A DNA stretch of 64,000 nt from Fermentimonas sp. (GCA_015478775.1 JADMKP010000008.1:120076-184075); one strand, 5' to 3'. Counted from the first letter of the stretch, positions 44,259-53,762 are shown. The notes: generated by a model from the sequence alone, not told the origin. Numbers and translations are program-made.

Positions 44259-45980
44259 ATGAAAAAAATAACAATATATAGCATTCTGGCTGCAGTTTTA
44301 TTTTTAACTGCATGCGACATTGACAGACTACCATATGGCTCGATGCCGGATGAAAGCATTAAAAAAGATCCGGGTGCATCGCTAAACACACTGCTAACAG
44401 GAACATATTCGCAACTTAAGGGCTGGTCGGACGTTATGCACCGATGCGGTGAGTATGCAGGTGATAATATTATGATTCGTGGTACATCAACCGATGCTTT
44501 CTATGAATTTATCTCTTATTCCAGAACGCCAAATAACTACAGATTGCAGACTTTATGGGATAATAGCTATAAGGTTATTGCACAATCTTCTAACATCATT
44601 AAAATGATTGAAGAGGGTAAGAGCAGCGATATTGACAGTCAGATTGGCGAAGCATATTTTCTTCGCGGAATGATGTACTACTATCTTGTGAGAGCTTATG
44701 GCAGACCTTATGCTCAAAACCCCGATCAGAATCTTGGTGTACCTATTGTAAATGGTACGCCCGATAATGTGTTTGGTGAAATGCCCGACCGTTCAACGGT
44801 AAAAGAAACCTACGAGCAGGCAATTGCCGACCTAGTAAAAGCTGCCGACCTACTTACTGTTAACAAGGGAAGTGTTTATGCTTCGGAGATGGCAGCTAAA
44901 GCGTTGTTGTCGCGTATATACTTATATATGAGCGGTACATACAACAATCCCAACACACAGTTTGCAGAGCTTGCCGAGAAATATGCAGATGAGGTAATTG
45001 CTTCGGGCGAATATGATTTGCTTCCACGTGAAGAGTTTATGCGATATCCAAGCTTTACTCCTGAGAATAATGCCGAAACAATATTTGCAATTAAACGTGT
45101 TGCATCTGAATTTTCGGGTTACGACCATTACTATGGTGTTGGAGGAATGTATGCTAACATAGGCGGAATGGGCTGGGGTGAAATGTATGCCAGCGCTGAA
45201 TATATTGCTTTGCTTGATGAAACTGGTCGCAACGACTGGGCAAATAATAAGATTGTGGATGCTCGTGCAGCATTTATCGAACCACAATATACAGACGATG
45301 GAACAGAGGTTTTCCGTTTTATTAAAGATGTATATAATGCCGGTGGTACTCAAACCAGTTTTGGCTATGTTCAGGCACCTATTCAGGTAGTTGATGGCAA
45401 ACTGGTTTGCAAAGAGGGTGAAGTAACATTCGATATGACGCCTGTTGATGAAAATCAGGGTATATATTCAATTAAATATAGCGATGGTAAGACCTATACT
45501 GGGGTTATTGATAAGCTTATGAGACTGAACCGTGCATTTCCTATGTTCTACATTACTAAATGCTCACGCGAAGGGGAAGAGTCACACTTGCATTCACCCG
45601 TAATATCACGTCTTGCAGAGATATATCTTAATAAAGCAGAAGCAGCAGCTAAACAGGGCGATTATGCAACCGCACTTGTGGCACTAAATACAATTCGTGA
45701 AAGGTCGCTACCAGGCGAAGGCTACACAGTTCTGAATGCTGGAAATGCAAGTGAGCTGATTGATAAAGAACGTAGAATTGAGCTTGCTTTTCAGGCAGAG
45801 CGCAGTTATGATGTTTTCCGTAACGGAGAATCGCTCACACGCGAATATCCTGGTCCGCATAACGCGATGGAAGAGGTTGAGGCAACCGATTACAGAGTGG
45901 TTTACTACATTCCTCAGGATGCTATAAATGCATATAGAGGTACCGGAAGTACTCTAACTCAGAATCCTACTTCAAACTAA
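44259..45980 (+). CDS. SusD/RagB-type glycan-binding lipoprotein
   Basis: A 573-aa surface lipoprotein: N-terminal LTAC lipobox (Cys19), N-terminal SusD-like helical region (GSMPDESIKKDPGASLNTLL, QIGEAYFLRGMMYYYLVRAYG), and the RagB/SusD C-terminal domain with HSPVISRLAEIYLNKAEAAA, RRIELAFQAERSYDVFRNGE. It caps the SusC channel and binds ligand. Length is standard. Substrate cannot be predicted from sequence alone; the downstream GH109-like gene hints at amino-sugar glycans. Confidence 0.94.
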   Translation: MKKITIYSILAAVLFLTACDIDRLPYGSMPDESIKKDPGASLNTLLTGTYSQLKGWSDVMHRCGEYAGDNIMIRGTSTDAFYEFISYSRTPNNYRLQTLWDNSYKVIAQSSNIIKMIEEGKSSDIDSQIGEAYFLRGMMYYYLVRAYGRPYAQNPDQNLGVPIVNGTPDNVFGEMPDRSTVKETYEQAIADLVKAADLLTVNKGSVYASEMAAKALLSRIYLYMSGTYNNPNTQFAELAEKYADEVIASGEYDLLPREEFMRYPSFTPENNAETIFAIKRVASEFSGYDHYYGVGGMYANIGGMGWGEMYASAEYIALLDETGRNDWANNKIVDARAAFIEPQYTDDGTEVFRFIKDVYNAGGTQTSFGYVQAPIQVVDGKLVCKEGEVTFDMTPVDENQGIYSIKYSDGKTYTGVIDKLMRLNRAFPMFYITKCSREGEESHLHSPVISRLAEIYLNKAEAAAKQGDYATALVALNTIRERSLPGEGYTVLNAGNASELIDKERRIELAFQAERSYDVFRNGESLTREYPGPHNAMEEVEATDYRVVYYIPQDAINAYRGTGSTLTQNPTSN

Positions 45981-46047
45981 ATGTTAGGAGACTAAGAGAT
46001 ATCTAAATTGAGACAAAACAATTAATAATAAAAATATTAGAATAAAA

Positions 46048-47445
46048 ATGAAGTTGTTTTTTAAATTTAATTTGCTGCTGATTATTGCAACAATGATGTT
46101 TTCATGCACAACGACATCTGAAAAGGTGTTGCCACAGATGATTACGACCGATGTGCCCGAACGTGTGGCAGGGCAGACTGATATGATACAGTTTGCTGCT
46201 GAGCCCATATCAACTGTAAGGGTTGGATTTATAGGGCTAGGGATGCGTGGGCCAGGTGCTGTTCAGCGATTTACACATATACCGGGAGTGGAGATAGTTG
46301 CACTATGCGATTTGAGAACGGAGAGAGTTGATTATGCTCAGGAAATACTTCGTAAAGCAGGATTACCCGATGCAATTGGTTACTCGGGTGATGTAAATGC
46401 ATGGAAAGAATTGTGCGAGCGTGATGATATTGATCTTGTTTATGTTGCTACCGACTGGGATTCGCATGCCGAAATAGGTGTTTATGCGATGGAAAACGGA
46501 AAACATGTTGCCATTGAAGTACCTGCTGCTATGTCACTAGAGCAGATATGGGATCTTGTTGATACATCTGAAAGAACTCGCAAGCACTGCATGCAGCTTG
46601 AAAATTGTGTATATGATTTCTTTGAACTCACTACGTTAAATATGGCGCAACAGGGTTTGTTTGGTGAAATAATTCATGCAGAGGGGTCATATATCCATGA
46701 CTTATCGGCCTTCTGGGATTCGTATTGGGATAACTGGAGACTAAACTATAACGAAAAACACAGAGGTGATGTTTATCCAACACATGGTATTGGTCCTGCA
46801 GCTCAATTGCTTAACATTCATCGCGGTGATAAGATGAACTACCTGGTATCGGTTGACACAAAACCACTTATGGGTCCTGAGATTGTGAAAGAATTAAGTG
46901 ACCGTGAGGCTTCGGACTTCCGCAATGGAGATCATACTACAACAATTATAAGAACAGAGAAAGGTAAAACGATGAATATTCAGCACAACGTGATGACTCC
47001 TCGTCCTTACTCAAGAATGTACCAGCTAACCGGCACTAAGGGTTTTGCTAATAAGTACCCAATGGAAGGTTATGCTCTGGAAGGATCTCAACTTCCTTCT
47101 GATGTAGAGGTTGATCATGAGAATCTGAACGCACACAGTTTCGTATCTCAGGAAATGAAAACTGCTTTGATGGAGAAGTACAAACACCCTATCCACAGAG
47201 AACTTGAAGAGAAAGCCAAAACAGTAGGTGGTCATGGTGGTATGGACTTTATTATGGACTACCGTTTGATTTACTGTATTCAGAACGGTCTTCCTCTTGA
47301 TATGGATGTGTATGACCTTGCAGAATGGTGCAGTCTTATTCCTCTTACAGAGATATCTCTTGATAATGGAAGTATACCCGTTGAGATACCCGATTTTACA
47401 CGCGGTAGCTGGGATAAGGTAAACGGTTTACAGTTTGCTTATTAA
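46048..47445 (+). CDS. GH109-like Gfo/Idh/MocA lipoprotein (alpha-N-acetylgalactosaminidase-like)
   Basis: A 465-aa lipoprotein (Cys20 in MFSC) of the Gfo/Idh/MocA superfamily, most like GH109 glycosidases, which use a tightly bound NAD+ to cleave alpha-GalNAc. The Rossmann motif is VGFIGLGMRGPGAVQRF; EVPAAMSLEQI replaces the usual EKP region; GDVYPTHGIGPAAQLL contains Tyr243 and His246 in the GH109 catalytic neighbourhood. It follows SusD by 67 nt and ends the operon at a terminator. A plain oxidoreductase cannot be excluded. A closely similar gene begins at 63458. Confidence 0.83.
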   Translation: MKLFFKFNLLLIIATMMFSCTTTSEKVLPQMITTDVPERVAGQTDMIQFAAEPISTVRVGFIGLGMRGPGAVQRFTHIPGVEIVALCDLRTERVDYAQEILRKAGLPDAIGYSGDVNAWKELCERDDIDLVYVATDWDSHAEIGVYAMENGKHVAIEVPAAMSLEQIWDLVDTSERTRKHCMQLENCVYDFFELTTLNMAQQGLFGEIIHAEGSYIHDLSAFWDSYWDNWRLNYNEKHRGDVYPTHGIGPAAQLLNIHRGDKMNYLVSVDTKPLMGPEIVKELSDREASDFRNGDHTTTIIRTEKGKTMNIQHNVMTPRPYSRMYQLTGTKGFANKYPMEGYALEGSQLPSDVEVDHENLNAHSFVSQEMKTALMEKYKHPIHRELEEKAKTVGGHGGMDFIMDYRLIYCIQNGLPLDMDVYDLAEWCSLIPLTEISLDNGSIPVEIPDFTRGSWDKVNGLQFAY

Positions 47446-47485
47446 TGTAATGTTATACGTAAGATTATCATAAATACATAGAGAG

Positions 47486-47516
47486 AGTGCCTGGGAGAAT
47501 TCCTGGGCACTTTTTT
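47486..47516 (+). terminator. Rho-independent terminator after the GH109-like gene
   Basis: An 11-bp stem with two G-T wobbles (AGTGCCTGGGA against TCCTGGGCACT), GAAT loop and T6 tail, 40 nt after the stop; it closes the SusCD operon. Confidence 0.8.
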
Positions 47517-47552
47517 AATTAATTGAAATAAACAGAAATATTTAACTGCTGA

Positions 47553-47984
47553 TTAACGCAATTTCTTAAAAAACAACTGCATCAAGTCCGAACAATCATC
47601 CGCCATTACTCCTGCAGTAACCTCAGTTTTTGGATGTAGCAGAAATGGTGAGATAGAAGAGTATCCTCTTTTGGGATCGGTGGCACCATAAACCAGCCGC
47701 GAGAGTTGTGCCCAGCGTAATGCTCCTGCACACATGGGGCAGGGTTCTACAGTAACATAGAGTGTGCAGTCGGTTAGGTACTTGCCCCCCAGCATATCGG
47801 CAGCAGCTGTGATGGCTTGCATCTCGGCATGAGCAGTAACATCATTAAGCACTTCGGTGAGATTATGTGCGCGGGCAATTACGCGCTTATTGGCCACAAC
47901 AACCACGCCCACCGGAACCTCTCCTCTATCGAAGGCTTTGTGTGCTTCTTGCAGCGCTTGTTTCATAAAATAGATATCGTCCAT
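47553..47984 (-). CDS. tadA: tRNA-specific adenosine deaminase TadA
   Basis: A 143-aa cytidine-deaminase-fold enzyme making inosine at tRNA-Arg(ACG) wobble position. The catalytic HAEMQAI (zinc His and proton-shuttle Glu) and PCPMCAGALRW (two zinc Cys) are intact. Upstream in-frame TTG (48026) and ATG (48017) would extend into the preceding gene; the ATG at 47984 (MDDIYFMKQAL) fits the family. Preceded on the same strand by a small RHH-like gene. Confidence 0.92.
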   Translation of the reverse strand: MDDIYFMKQALQEAHKAFDRGEVPVGVVVVANKRVIARAHNLTEVLNDVTAHAEMQAITAAADMLGGKYLTDCTLYVTVEPCPMCAGALRWAQLSRLVYGATDPKRGYSSISPFLLHPKTEVTAGVMADDCSDLMQLFFKKLR

Positions 47985-48000
47985 AATTTCACCTTCATTT

Positions 48001-48225
48001 TTATCTGCGCATTTCATTTTCTTCAAAAAGAGTGGGATAGTCTTGATCCATATTCTTTAACATATGGTTGATAATTGTTTCGCGATACCAGCGGGAACGA
48101 TTTGTAATCTTATATTTCTTGAGATAAAATTGAATCAAATTATACTCTTCGTCGTTAAGAGTGAAAACAACTTTTTTGTCGCGCGGTTTTGGGCGCCCAT
48201 TCAATTTAAAAATCTTTGTTCCCAT
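48001..48225 (-). CDS. Small ribbon-helix-helix-like protein upstream of tadA
   Basis: A 74-aa basic protein beginning MGTKIFKLNGRPKPRDKKVV, followed by FTLNDEEYNLIQFYLKKYKI and NRSRWYRETIINHML, the pattern of a ribbon-helix-helix/CopG-like DNA-binding fold. A longer frame begins at a TTG (48255), but the ATG at 48225 gives the conserved start I recall from Bacteroidales homologues. Its stop lies 16 nt before the tadA ATG, so the two are cotranscribed. Regulatory target unknown. Confidence 0.65.
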   Translation of the reverse strand: MGTKIFKLNGRPKPRDKKVVFTLNDEEYNLIQFYLKKYKITNRSRWYRETIINHMLKNMDQDYPTLFEENEMRR

Positions 48226-48381
48226 TAAATAGTTATTGTGTAAGCCGAAATGCAATAAGCATTTGAGTTACAAAAAAACAAAATATTTTTGCTAAAAGGA
48301 AGTATTTATGAGGTAAATTTGTATTTTTACCATGCATATGGGGCTTTTAGCATATATAAGGTCCATTTTTCTGAAATTGAA

Positions 48382-48744
48382 ATGGCTGAACATAATTTAT
48401 TGGGAATAAAGGGAGAGGACCTGGCGGTTGAGTATTTAAAAGATAAAGGGCATAAGATTATTGAAAGAAACTGGAGATTTAGTGGTTATGAAGTTGATAT
48501 AATTAGTGAGCACCAAGAGTTTATAGTTTTTGTGGAGGTAAAGACCCGATCTACATCGCACTGGGGAAATCCTGAGGAAGCCATTGGTAAGCAGCGAATG
48601 CGCAGGATGATAAACGGGGCCAGCAACTATCTTAAATTAAACAACATTGACAGACCTGCCCGATTTGATATTGTGGCCATTATTGTGAGTGGTGAAGAAA
48701 AGGAGATTGAGTACTTTGAAGATGCATTTCTTGCTTTTCTGTAA
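48382..48744 (+). CDS. YraN/UPF0102 family endonuclease-like protein
   Basis: A 120-aa restriction-endonuclease-fold protein of the UPF0102 family. MAEHNLLGIKGEDLAVEYLK opens the family; the PD-(D/E)xK-like core is YEVDIISEHQEFIVFVEVKT with Asp, Glu and Lys in order. The cellular role is undefined, perhaps Holliday junction or repair related. A longer frame starts at 48289, but the ATG at 48382 matches family length. Confidence 0.88.
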   Translation: MAEHNLLGIKGEDLAVEYLKDKGHKIIERNWRFSGYEVDIISEHQEFIVFVEVKTRSTSHWGNPEEAIGKQRMRRMINGASNYLKLNNIDRPARFDIVAIIVSGEEKEIEYFEDAFLAFL

Positions 48745-48792
48745 TTTAACCAATTTGCACTTTATCTTAACCAGCAGCTTAAATTTATTTGT

Positions 48793-49155
48793 ATGAATAT
48801 TGAGGAACTTTTTGATTACTGTGTGTCGATAAAGGGAGCGGAGGCCTCTACTCCTTTTGACGAGGTTACCATAGTTGTGAAGGTTATGGACAAGATGTTT
48901 GCAATGATTCCTACGGATAATGAGGTGTGTAGTATAACTCTTAAATGCGATCCGGAGAAAGCTATCAATTTGCGTGAGACTTATGATTGTGTGGAGGCTG
49001 CATTTCATATGAATAAAACTTATTGGAACACTATATCGATGGATGGATCTATGGCGGATAGTGAAATTATTGATTGGATTAATCACTCGGTTGATGAAGT
49101 GATTAAGAAATTACCCAAAATAAGACAAGCAGAGTATTATGGAACATCTAAGTAA
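48793..49155 (+). CDS. MmcQ/YjbR family protein
   Basis: A 120-aa protein of the MmcQ/YjbR family (CyaY-like fold, proposed double-wing DNA-binding). Typical features: MNIEELFDYCVSIKGAEAST start, PFDEVTIVVKVMDKMFAMI beta-hairpin and the late NKTYWNTISMDGSM (HWNTV-like motif). Function unproven. The 3' end overlaps the biotin ligase gene by 17 nt, suggesting coupled translation. Confidence 0.85.
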   Translation: MNIEELFDYCVSIKGAEASTPFDEVTIVVKVMDKMFAMIPTDNEVCSITLKCDPEKAINLRETYDCVEAAFHMNKTYWNTISMDGSMADSEIIDWINHSVDEVIKKLPKIRQAEYYGTSK

Positions 49156-49900
49156 AAACCGACTGATTATTAAGCTTAAAGAGGTTGATTCTACAAATAG
49201 TTATTTGAAGAATCTGGTTCATGATCAAAACCCCGAAGAGGGATCGATGGTGATTGCAGAGTTTCAGAGTGACGGAAGGGGGCAAATGGGCAATGGATGG
49301 GACTCGGAAGCTGGTAATAACCTTTTGCTAAGCTTACTGATATACCCTGCTAATTTGTTGGCCAACGAGCAGTTTATAATTTCGAGAATAGCATCATTGG
49401 CGGTAAAGAACTGCTTGGATCAGTTTGTTGATGATATTCGTATTAAATGGCCCAACGATATTTATTGGAAGGACAAAAAGATTGCAGGGATGCTTATTGA
49501 GAATGATGTGCAGGGCAAATATATACAGAACTCGGTTATTGGTATTGGCATAAATATTAATCAGCAAAGCTTCCCTGCGGAGCTTCCAAACCCGATATCG
49601 CTGTGGCAAATTACTGGTATTGATAACGACATAGATAATATTTCTGATATTTTTGTGAGAGAGTTTTTCTTGTTGTATCGTGAGTTTCAAAATGGGATGA
49701 CTACGCAGATTGAAGATGAGTATATGTTGGATCTGTACAGGATTAACGATTACTATTGGTTTAAGGATGAGGGTGGCAGCTTCAGGGCAAGGATAAAGGA
49801 GGTTATGCCTTCGGGGCATCTGGTGCTGAAGACAATGGAGGATGGCGATTTGCGCCAATATGCTTTTAAAGAGGTCTCGTTTATCGATTCTGAGGAATAA
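49139..49900 (+). CDS. birA: Biotin-[acetyl-CoA-carboxylase] ligase (no HTH domain)
   Basis: A 253-aa biotin protein ligase catalysing biotinyl-5'-AMP formation and transfer to a carboxylase lysine. Visible motifs: VDSTNSYLKN, SDGRGQMGNGWDS (biotin-AMP loop), IRIKWPNDIYWKDKKIAGML and NSVIGIGININQ. There is no N-terminal DNA-binding domain, so this is the monofunctional (class I) form and not a repressor. It overlaps the MmcQ/YjbR gene at the start. Confidence 0.92.
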   Translation: MEHLSKNRLIIKLKEVDSTNSYLKNLVHDQNPEEGSMVIAEFQSDGRGQMGNGWDSEAGNNLLLSLLIYPANLLANEQFIISRIASLAVKNCLDQFVDDIRIKWPNDIYWKDKKIAGMLIENDVQGKYIQNSVIGIGININQQSFPAELPNPISLWQITGIDNDIDNISDIFVREFFLLYREFQNGMTTQIEDEYMLDLYRINDYYWFKDEGGSFRARIKEVMPSGHLVLKTMEDGDLRQYAFKEVSFIDSEE

Positions 49901-49933
49901 GAACTAATATTTTTATTGATTAAAAAAAACGTA

Positions 49934-50641
49934 ATGCAGTATAACAGAATTTTATTGAAGCTGAGTGGAGAGTCGCTGATGGGAAGCAATGACTATGGTA
50001 TTGATGAGAAGCGACTTACTGAGTATGCCGAGCAGATTAAAGAGATTTCGGAAATGGGCATTCAAATTGGCATTGTTATTGGAGGTGGTAACATATTCAG
50101 AGGCCTTAGTGGTGCTACCAAGGGGTTCGACCGTGTAAAAGGGGATCAGATGGGCATGCTGGCAACTGTTATAAATAGTTTGGCACTGAGCTCGGCGCTG
50201 ACTTCAATTGGTCAGGATAATCGTGTTTATACGGCTATAAGAATGGAGCCTGTGGGTGAACTTTACTCTAAATGGAAAGCTATTGAGTCTATGCAAAAAG
50301 GTGAGGTTGCAATACTGTCGGGTGGTACGGGTAACCCATTTTTTACAACTGATACCGCATCGGCTTTAAGGGGTATTGAAATAGAGGCAGACGCTATGTT
50401 TAAGGGCACACGAGTGGATGGTGTTTATACTGCCGACCCCGAGAAGGATAGTACCGCTACAAAGTATCAAACTATCTCTTTTGATGAGGTGTATAAGAAG
50501 GGACTTAAGGTGATGGATTTAACTGCAACAACGATGTGCAAGGAAAATAATCTTCCTATTGTTGTTTTTAATATGGATATTGTAGGTAATCTGAAGAAAG
50601 TGATTTTAGGCGAAAACATTGGTACCATAGTGCATGTATGA
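49934..50641 (+). CDS. pyrH: UMP kinase
   Basis: A 235-aa amino-acid-kinase-fold enzyme phosphorylating UMP to UDP. RILLKLSGESLMG, IGIVIGGGNIFRG, GDQMGMLATVINSLAL, ILSGGTGNPFFTTDTAS and DGVYTADPEKDS are family hallmarks. An upstream TTG at 49916 would add six residues; the ATG at 49934 is chosen. It is followed by frr (78 nt), the usual pyrH-frr neighbourhood. Confidence 0.95.
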   Translation: MQYNRILLKLSGESLMGSNDYGIDEKRLTEYAEQIKEISEMGIQIGIVIGGGNIFRGLSGATKGFDRVKGDQMGMLATVINSLALSSALTSIGQDNRVYTAIRMEPVGELYSKWKAIESMQKGEVAILSGGTGNPFFTTDTASALRGIEIEADAMFKGTRVDGVYTADPEKDSTATKYQTISFDEVYKKGLKVMDLTATTMCKENNLPIVVFNMDIVGNLKKVILGENIGTIVHV

Positions 50642-50719
50642 TAGTTGACAATTAGTTTTTTTTCACTATTTTTGTTTATCAAACATACAGATTGGAAAAT
50701 TTATCAATACAAAATATAT

Positions 50720-51277
50720 ATGGAAACAACAGTAATTAAGCAGGAAGCAGAAGAGAAAATGAAAATGACAATCGAATTCTTGAATGAAACTTTCTCTCGA
50801 ATTCGCGCAGGTAGGGCAAACACTCATATACTTGATGGTATTCGTGTTGATTACTACGGAAGTACGGTGCCTCTCTCAAATGTGGCTACTGTAACAACCC
50901 CTGATGCAAGAACTATATTGGTGCAGCCATGGGAGAAACAGATGCTGAAAGTTGTGGAGAAGGCAATTATGGATTCTGATGTTGGTATAACACCAGAGAA
51001 TAACGGCGAGGTTATAAGACTTGGCATTCCGCCACTAACTGAAGAGCGCAGGAAGCAGCTTGTGAAGCAGACAAAGCAGGAAGCTGAAGATGCTAAAATA
51101 AGTATCAGAAGTGCACGCAGAGAGGGCATTGATGAAGTGAAAAAAGCTGTTAAAGCAGGTATGCCCGAAGATGCAGGCAAGACTGCAGAAGAAGATCTGC
51201 AAAAAATTCACGATAAATTTATTAAGCACGTAGACGAGCTGTTTGTAGAAAAAGAAAAAGAAATACTTACCGTTTAA
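50720..51277 (+). CDS. frr: Ribosome recycling factor
   Basis: A 185-aa RRF that splits post-termination ribosomes with EF-G. The [17 protein letters not shown] segment, [20 protein letters not shown] and the [20 protein letters not shown] helix are diagnostic. A longer frame begins at 50645, but RRF length and the [14 protein letters not shown] start support the ATG at 50720. The stop codon shares one base with the rsgA ATG. Confidence 0.95.
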   Translation: METTVIKQEAEEKMKMTIEFLNETFSRIRAGRANTHILDGIRVDYYGSTVPLSNVATVTTPDARTILVQPWEKQMLKVVEKAIMDSDVGITPENNGEVIRLGIPPLTEERRKQLVKQTKQEAEDAKISIRSARREGIDEVKKAVKAGMPEDAGKTAEEDLQKIHDKFIKHVDELFVEKEKEILTV

Positions 51278-52218
51278 TGACAAGTGCATCAAAGGGACTG
51301 GTTATTAGAAATACAGGTAACTCTTACTTGGTTAGGGATGTTGATGGCAATGAGTTTATAAGTAAGGCTAAGGGGAATCTTCGACTGAAGGGAATTAGAA
51401 GTACAAGTCCGGTTGTTGTTGGGGATATTGTATTTTTGGATGTATACCCCGATGGAACTGCTTTTATTAAAGAAATTGAAGATCGTAAAAATTATATTGT
51501 ACGAAAAGCTTCCAACCTATCTAAACATGCTCATATTCTTGCTGCTAATATCGATTTGGCATTATTGTGTATAACTGTGCGTTTTCCGGAAACGACAACC
51601 GTTTTTATTGATAGGTTTTTGATGACGGCAGAAGCGTATTCGGTGCCTGTTTATCTTATTTTTAATAAAATAGACCTTTATGATGATGAGGATGACAGGG
51701 ATTACCTGGATGCTCTCATAAACTTATATTCTACTATTGGCTTTACTTGTCTTAAAACATCTATGTCGACAGGTGAAGGCGTTGAGGAGCTTATTAAGGC
51801 GACGACCCACAAGGTTGTTTTGCTGGCTGGTCACTCTGGTGTTGGCAAGTCTACCATTATAAACACTCTTAGAGGAAAGCAGGTGCAAAAGGTGGGTGAT
51901 ATTTCTAGTTATCACTCTAAGGGAATGCATACAACTACCTATTCGGAGATGATTGATCTTCAAAACGGGGGTATGGTTATTGACACCCCCGGAATTAAAG
52001 GTTTCGGTACCATTGACATGAAAGTTGATGAGGTATCGCATTATTTCCCGGAGATATTTAAGTTTTCCAAAAAATGTAAATATAATAACTGCTTACATCT
52101 AACTGAGCCTGAATGTGCTGTTGTGAAGGCTGTGGAGGATCATTATATAAGTGAGAGTAGGTACCATTCGTATCTTAATATTATGGAAGATATTGGTGGT
52201 AGTAAATACCGTGTTTGA
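51277..52218 (+). CDS. rsgA: Ribosome small-subunit-dependent GTPase A
   Basis: A 313-aa circularly permuted GTPase involved in 30S maturation. N-terminal OB-fold; G4 motif ([10 protein letters not shown]) precedes G1 ([10 protein letters not shown]) and G3 (DTPGIKGFG), confirming the permutation; the C-terminal zinc cluster is [14 protein letters not shown]. It is cotranslated with frr through a 1-nt overlap and is followed at once by cardiolipin synthase (ATG at 52221). Confidence 0.94.
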   Translation: MTSASKGLVIRNTGNSYLVRDVDGNEFISKAKGNLRLKGIRSTSPVVVGDIVFLDVYPDGTAFIKEIEDRKNYIVRKASNLSKHAHILAANIDLALLCITVRFPETTTVFIDRFLMTAEAYSVPVYLIFNKIDLYDDEDDRDYLDALINLYSTIGFTCLKTSMSTGEGVEELIKATTHKVVLLAGHSGVGKSTIINTLRGKQVQKVGDISSYHSKGMHTTTYSEMIDLQNGGMVIDTPGIKGFGTIDMKVDEVSHYFPEIFKFSKKCKYNNCLHLTEPECAVVKAVEDHYISESRYHSYLNIMEDIGGSKYRV

Positions 52219-52220
52219 TT

Positions 52221-53645
52221 ATGCAAATAAATGCTGCCCTGCTTCTGATAATTGAGATACTTTATCTGCTGACGGTTGCAAGTATTGTTGTAGTTGTAAT
52301 TTCTGAAAACAGGAATCCTATAAGGACTGTCTCGTGGGTGCTGGCAGTTGTTTTTCTGCCTGTTATTGGTATTATTTGGTATGCTATATTTGGGCAGGAG
52401 GCCACTAAGAAATACCTGATTTCTAAAAGAATGTACAGTAAGCTTAAAAGGCGACCGCTTGATGAGATGGGTACGCCTGTGGAGTTTTCTGTTCCTGATG
52501 AGCATGATAATTTAGTTGCCTTACTAAAAAACTTGGATTACAATCCTCTGCTGGGAGGAAATGATGTTAAATTGTTTTCGACAGGCGATGAGAAGTTTAA
52601 CTATCTGTTTTATGATATAGAGAGAGCAAAGGAGCATATTCATATTGAGTATTATGTGTTGATGGATGATGAGCTAGGACTAAAACTTCAGGATGCTCTT
52701 ATCAAAAAGGCTAAGGAGGGTGTAGAAATACGCATTATTTATGATGGTTTTGGTTCGAGGAAAGCTCGAAAGGAGTATTTTGAGAATTATCGAATGGCGG
52801 GTATTGAGGTTGAGCCATTTTTAAAGCTTACCTGGAATGCTGTTTCTTCACGCATTAATTATAGAAATCATCGTAAAATAATTGTTATTGATGGTACGAT
52901 TGGTTACGTGGGGGGAATGAATATTGCCAACAGGTATATTGCTGGAACAAGTTGGGGAGTGTGGCGCGATACACATGCACGTATAATGGGTAAAGGGGTG
53001 CAGGGGTTGCAGTCGGTTTTTTTGATCGACTGGTATTTTGTTTCTCAAACACTTATCACTTCTCGTAAGTATTTTCCTTCTTTACAAAATTATGGAACTA
53101 CCCCAATGCAGATTGTTGAAAGCGGTCCGTTGAGTGCAGCAAATGAATTGTCGCATGGCATTACTCAGGCAATATATGATGCTAAAAAATCTATCTACAT
53201 TCAAACACCCTATTTTCTGCCTCCTGAGAGTATGCTGGATGCTCTTCAAGCTGCTGCGATAAGAGGTGTTGATGTGCGTGTTATGATGTCTGAAAGATCA
53301 GATGTGCCCGTAGTTCAGCTTGCATCACGATCTTATATTAAGAGTATGCTGAGATCGAACGTAAAGGTTTATTTTTATAAAGGTGGGTTTTTGCATTCTA
53401 AGTTGATGGTGTTTGATGACTCGCTAACTTTAATTGGTTCGGCTAATTTTGATAGTCGCAGCTTTGAACAGAATTTTGAGGTGGAAGCATTTATTTATGA
53501 TACTGATGTTACCAATAAAGCAACTGAGATTTTCTTAGAGGATCAGAGGAATACTGAGCAGCTGCATCTGAAGGATTGGATTAAGAGGCCTGTAACTAAA
53601 CGTTTTATTGAATCGCTGATGCGTCTTTTTGCACCTCTTCTTTAG
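52221..53645 (+). CDS. cls: Cardiolipin synthase (two-PLD type)
   Basis: A 474-aa membrane phospholipase-D-superfamily enzyme condensing phosphatidylglycerol into cardiolipin. Two N-terminal transmembrane helices (LLIIEILYLLTVASIVVVVI and VLAVVFLPVIGIIWYAIF) are followed by two HKD motifs, HRKIIVIDGTIGYVGG and HSKLMVFDDSLTLIGS. An upstream TTG at 52215 is ignored in favour of the ATG at 52221. Normal length and intact catalytic residues. Confidence 0.92.
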   Translation: MQINAALLLIIEILYLLTVASIVVVVISENRNPIRTVSWVLAVVFLPVIGIIWYAIFGQEATKKYLISKRMYSKLKRRPLDEMGTPVEFSVPDEHDNLVALLKNLDYNPLLGGNDVKLFSTGDEKFNYLFYDIERAKEHIHIEYYVLMDDELGLKLQDALIKKAKEGVEIRIIYDGFGSRKARKEYFENYRMAGIEVEPFLKLTWNAVSSRINYRNHRKIIVIDGTIGYVGGMNIANRYIAGTSWGVWRDTHARIMGKGVQGLQSVFLIDWYFVSQTLITSRKYFPSLQNYGTTPMQIVESGPLSAANELSHGITQAIYDAKKSIYIQTPYFLPPESMLDALQAAAIRGVDVRVMMSERSDVPVVQLASRSYIKSMLRSNVKVYFYKGGFLHSKLMVFDDSLTLIGSANFDSRSFEQNFEVEAFIYDTDVTNKATEIFLEDQRNTEQLHLKDWIKRPVTKRFIESLMRLFAPLL

Positions 53646-53685
53646 TGTAATATGGGGTAAATTAGTGTTATTAGTAAAATATGAT

Positions 53686-53745
53686 GATTTAGTGCTAAAC
53701 GATTGATTAAGTGCAATGAGCTGATTTGGCGCTAATGAGTGATTG
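53686..53745. repeat. Degenerate 18-19 bp direct repeats upstream of aroK
   Basis: Three imperfect head-to-tail units start at 53686, 53705 and 53723, each beginning GATT and carrying a (G/T)GC(T/A)AA-type core, with a partial fourth GATTG. They lie in the only sizeable gap between cls and aroK. Confidence 0.5.
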
Positions 53746-53762
53746 TTAAATTAATGAAGCAG

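Noticed and set aside
44922..45353. 143-codon minus-strand frame inside susD
   Set aside because: Antisense to a clear SusD gene; Cys/His/Ile-rich sequence typical of reverse-complement coding; no motifs.
49394..49858. 154-codon minus-strand frame inside birA
   Set aside because: Lies wholly within the biotin ligase gene, which has all its motifs; no independent start or domain evidence.
50645..50719. N-terminal extension of ribosome recycling factor
   Set aside because: The extra residues are hydrophobic, absent from RRF and lie in the spacer after pyrH; the ATG at 50720 gives the normal length.
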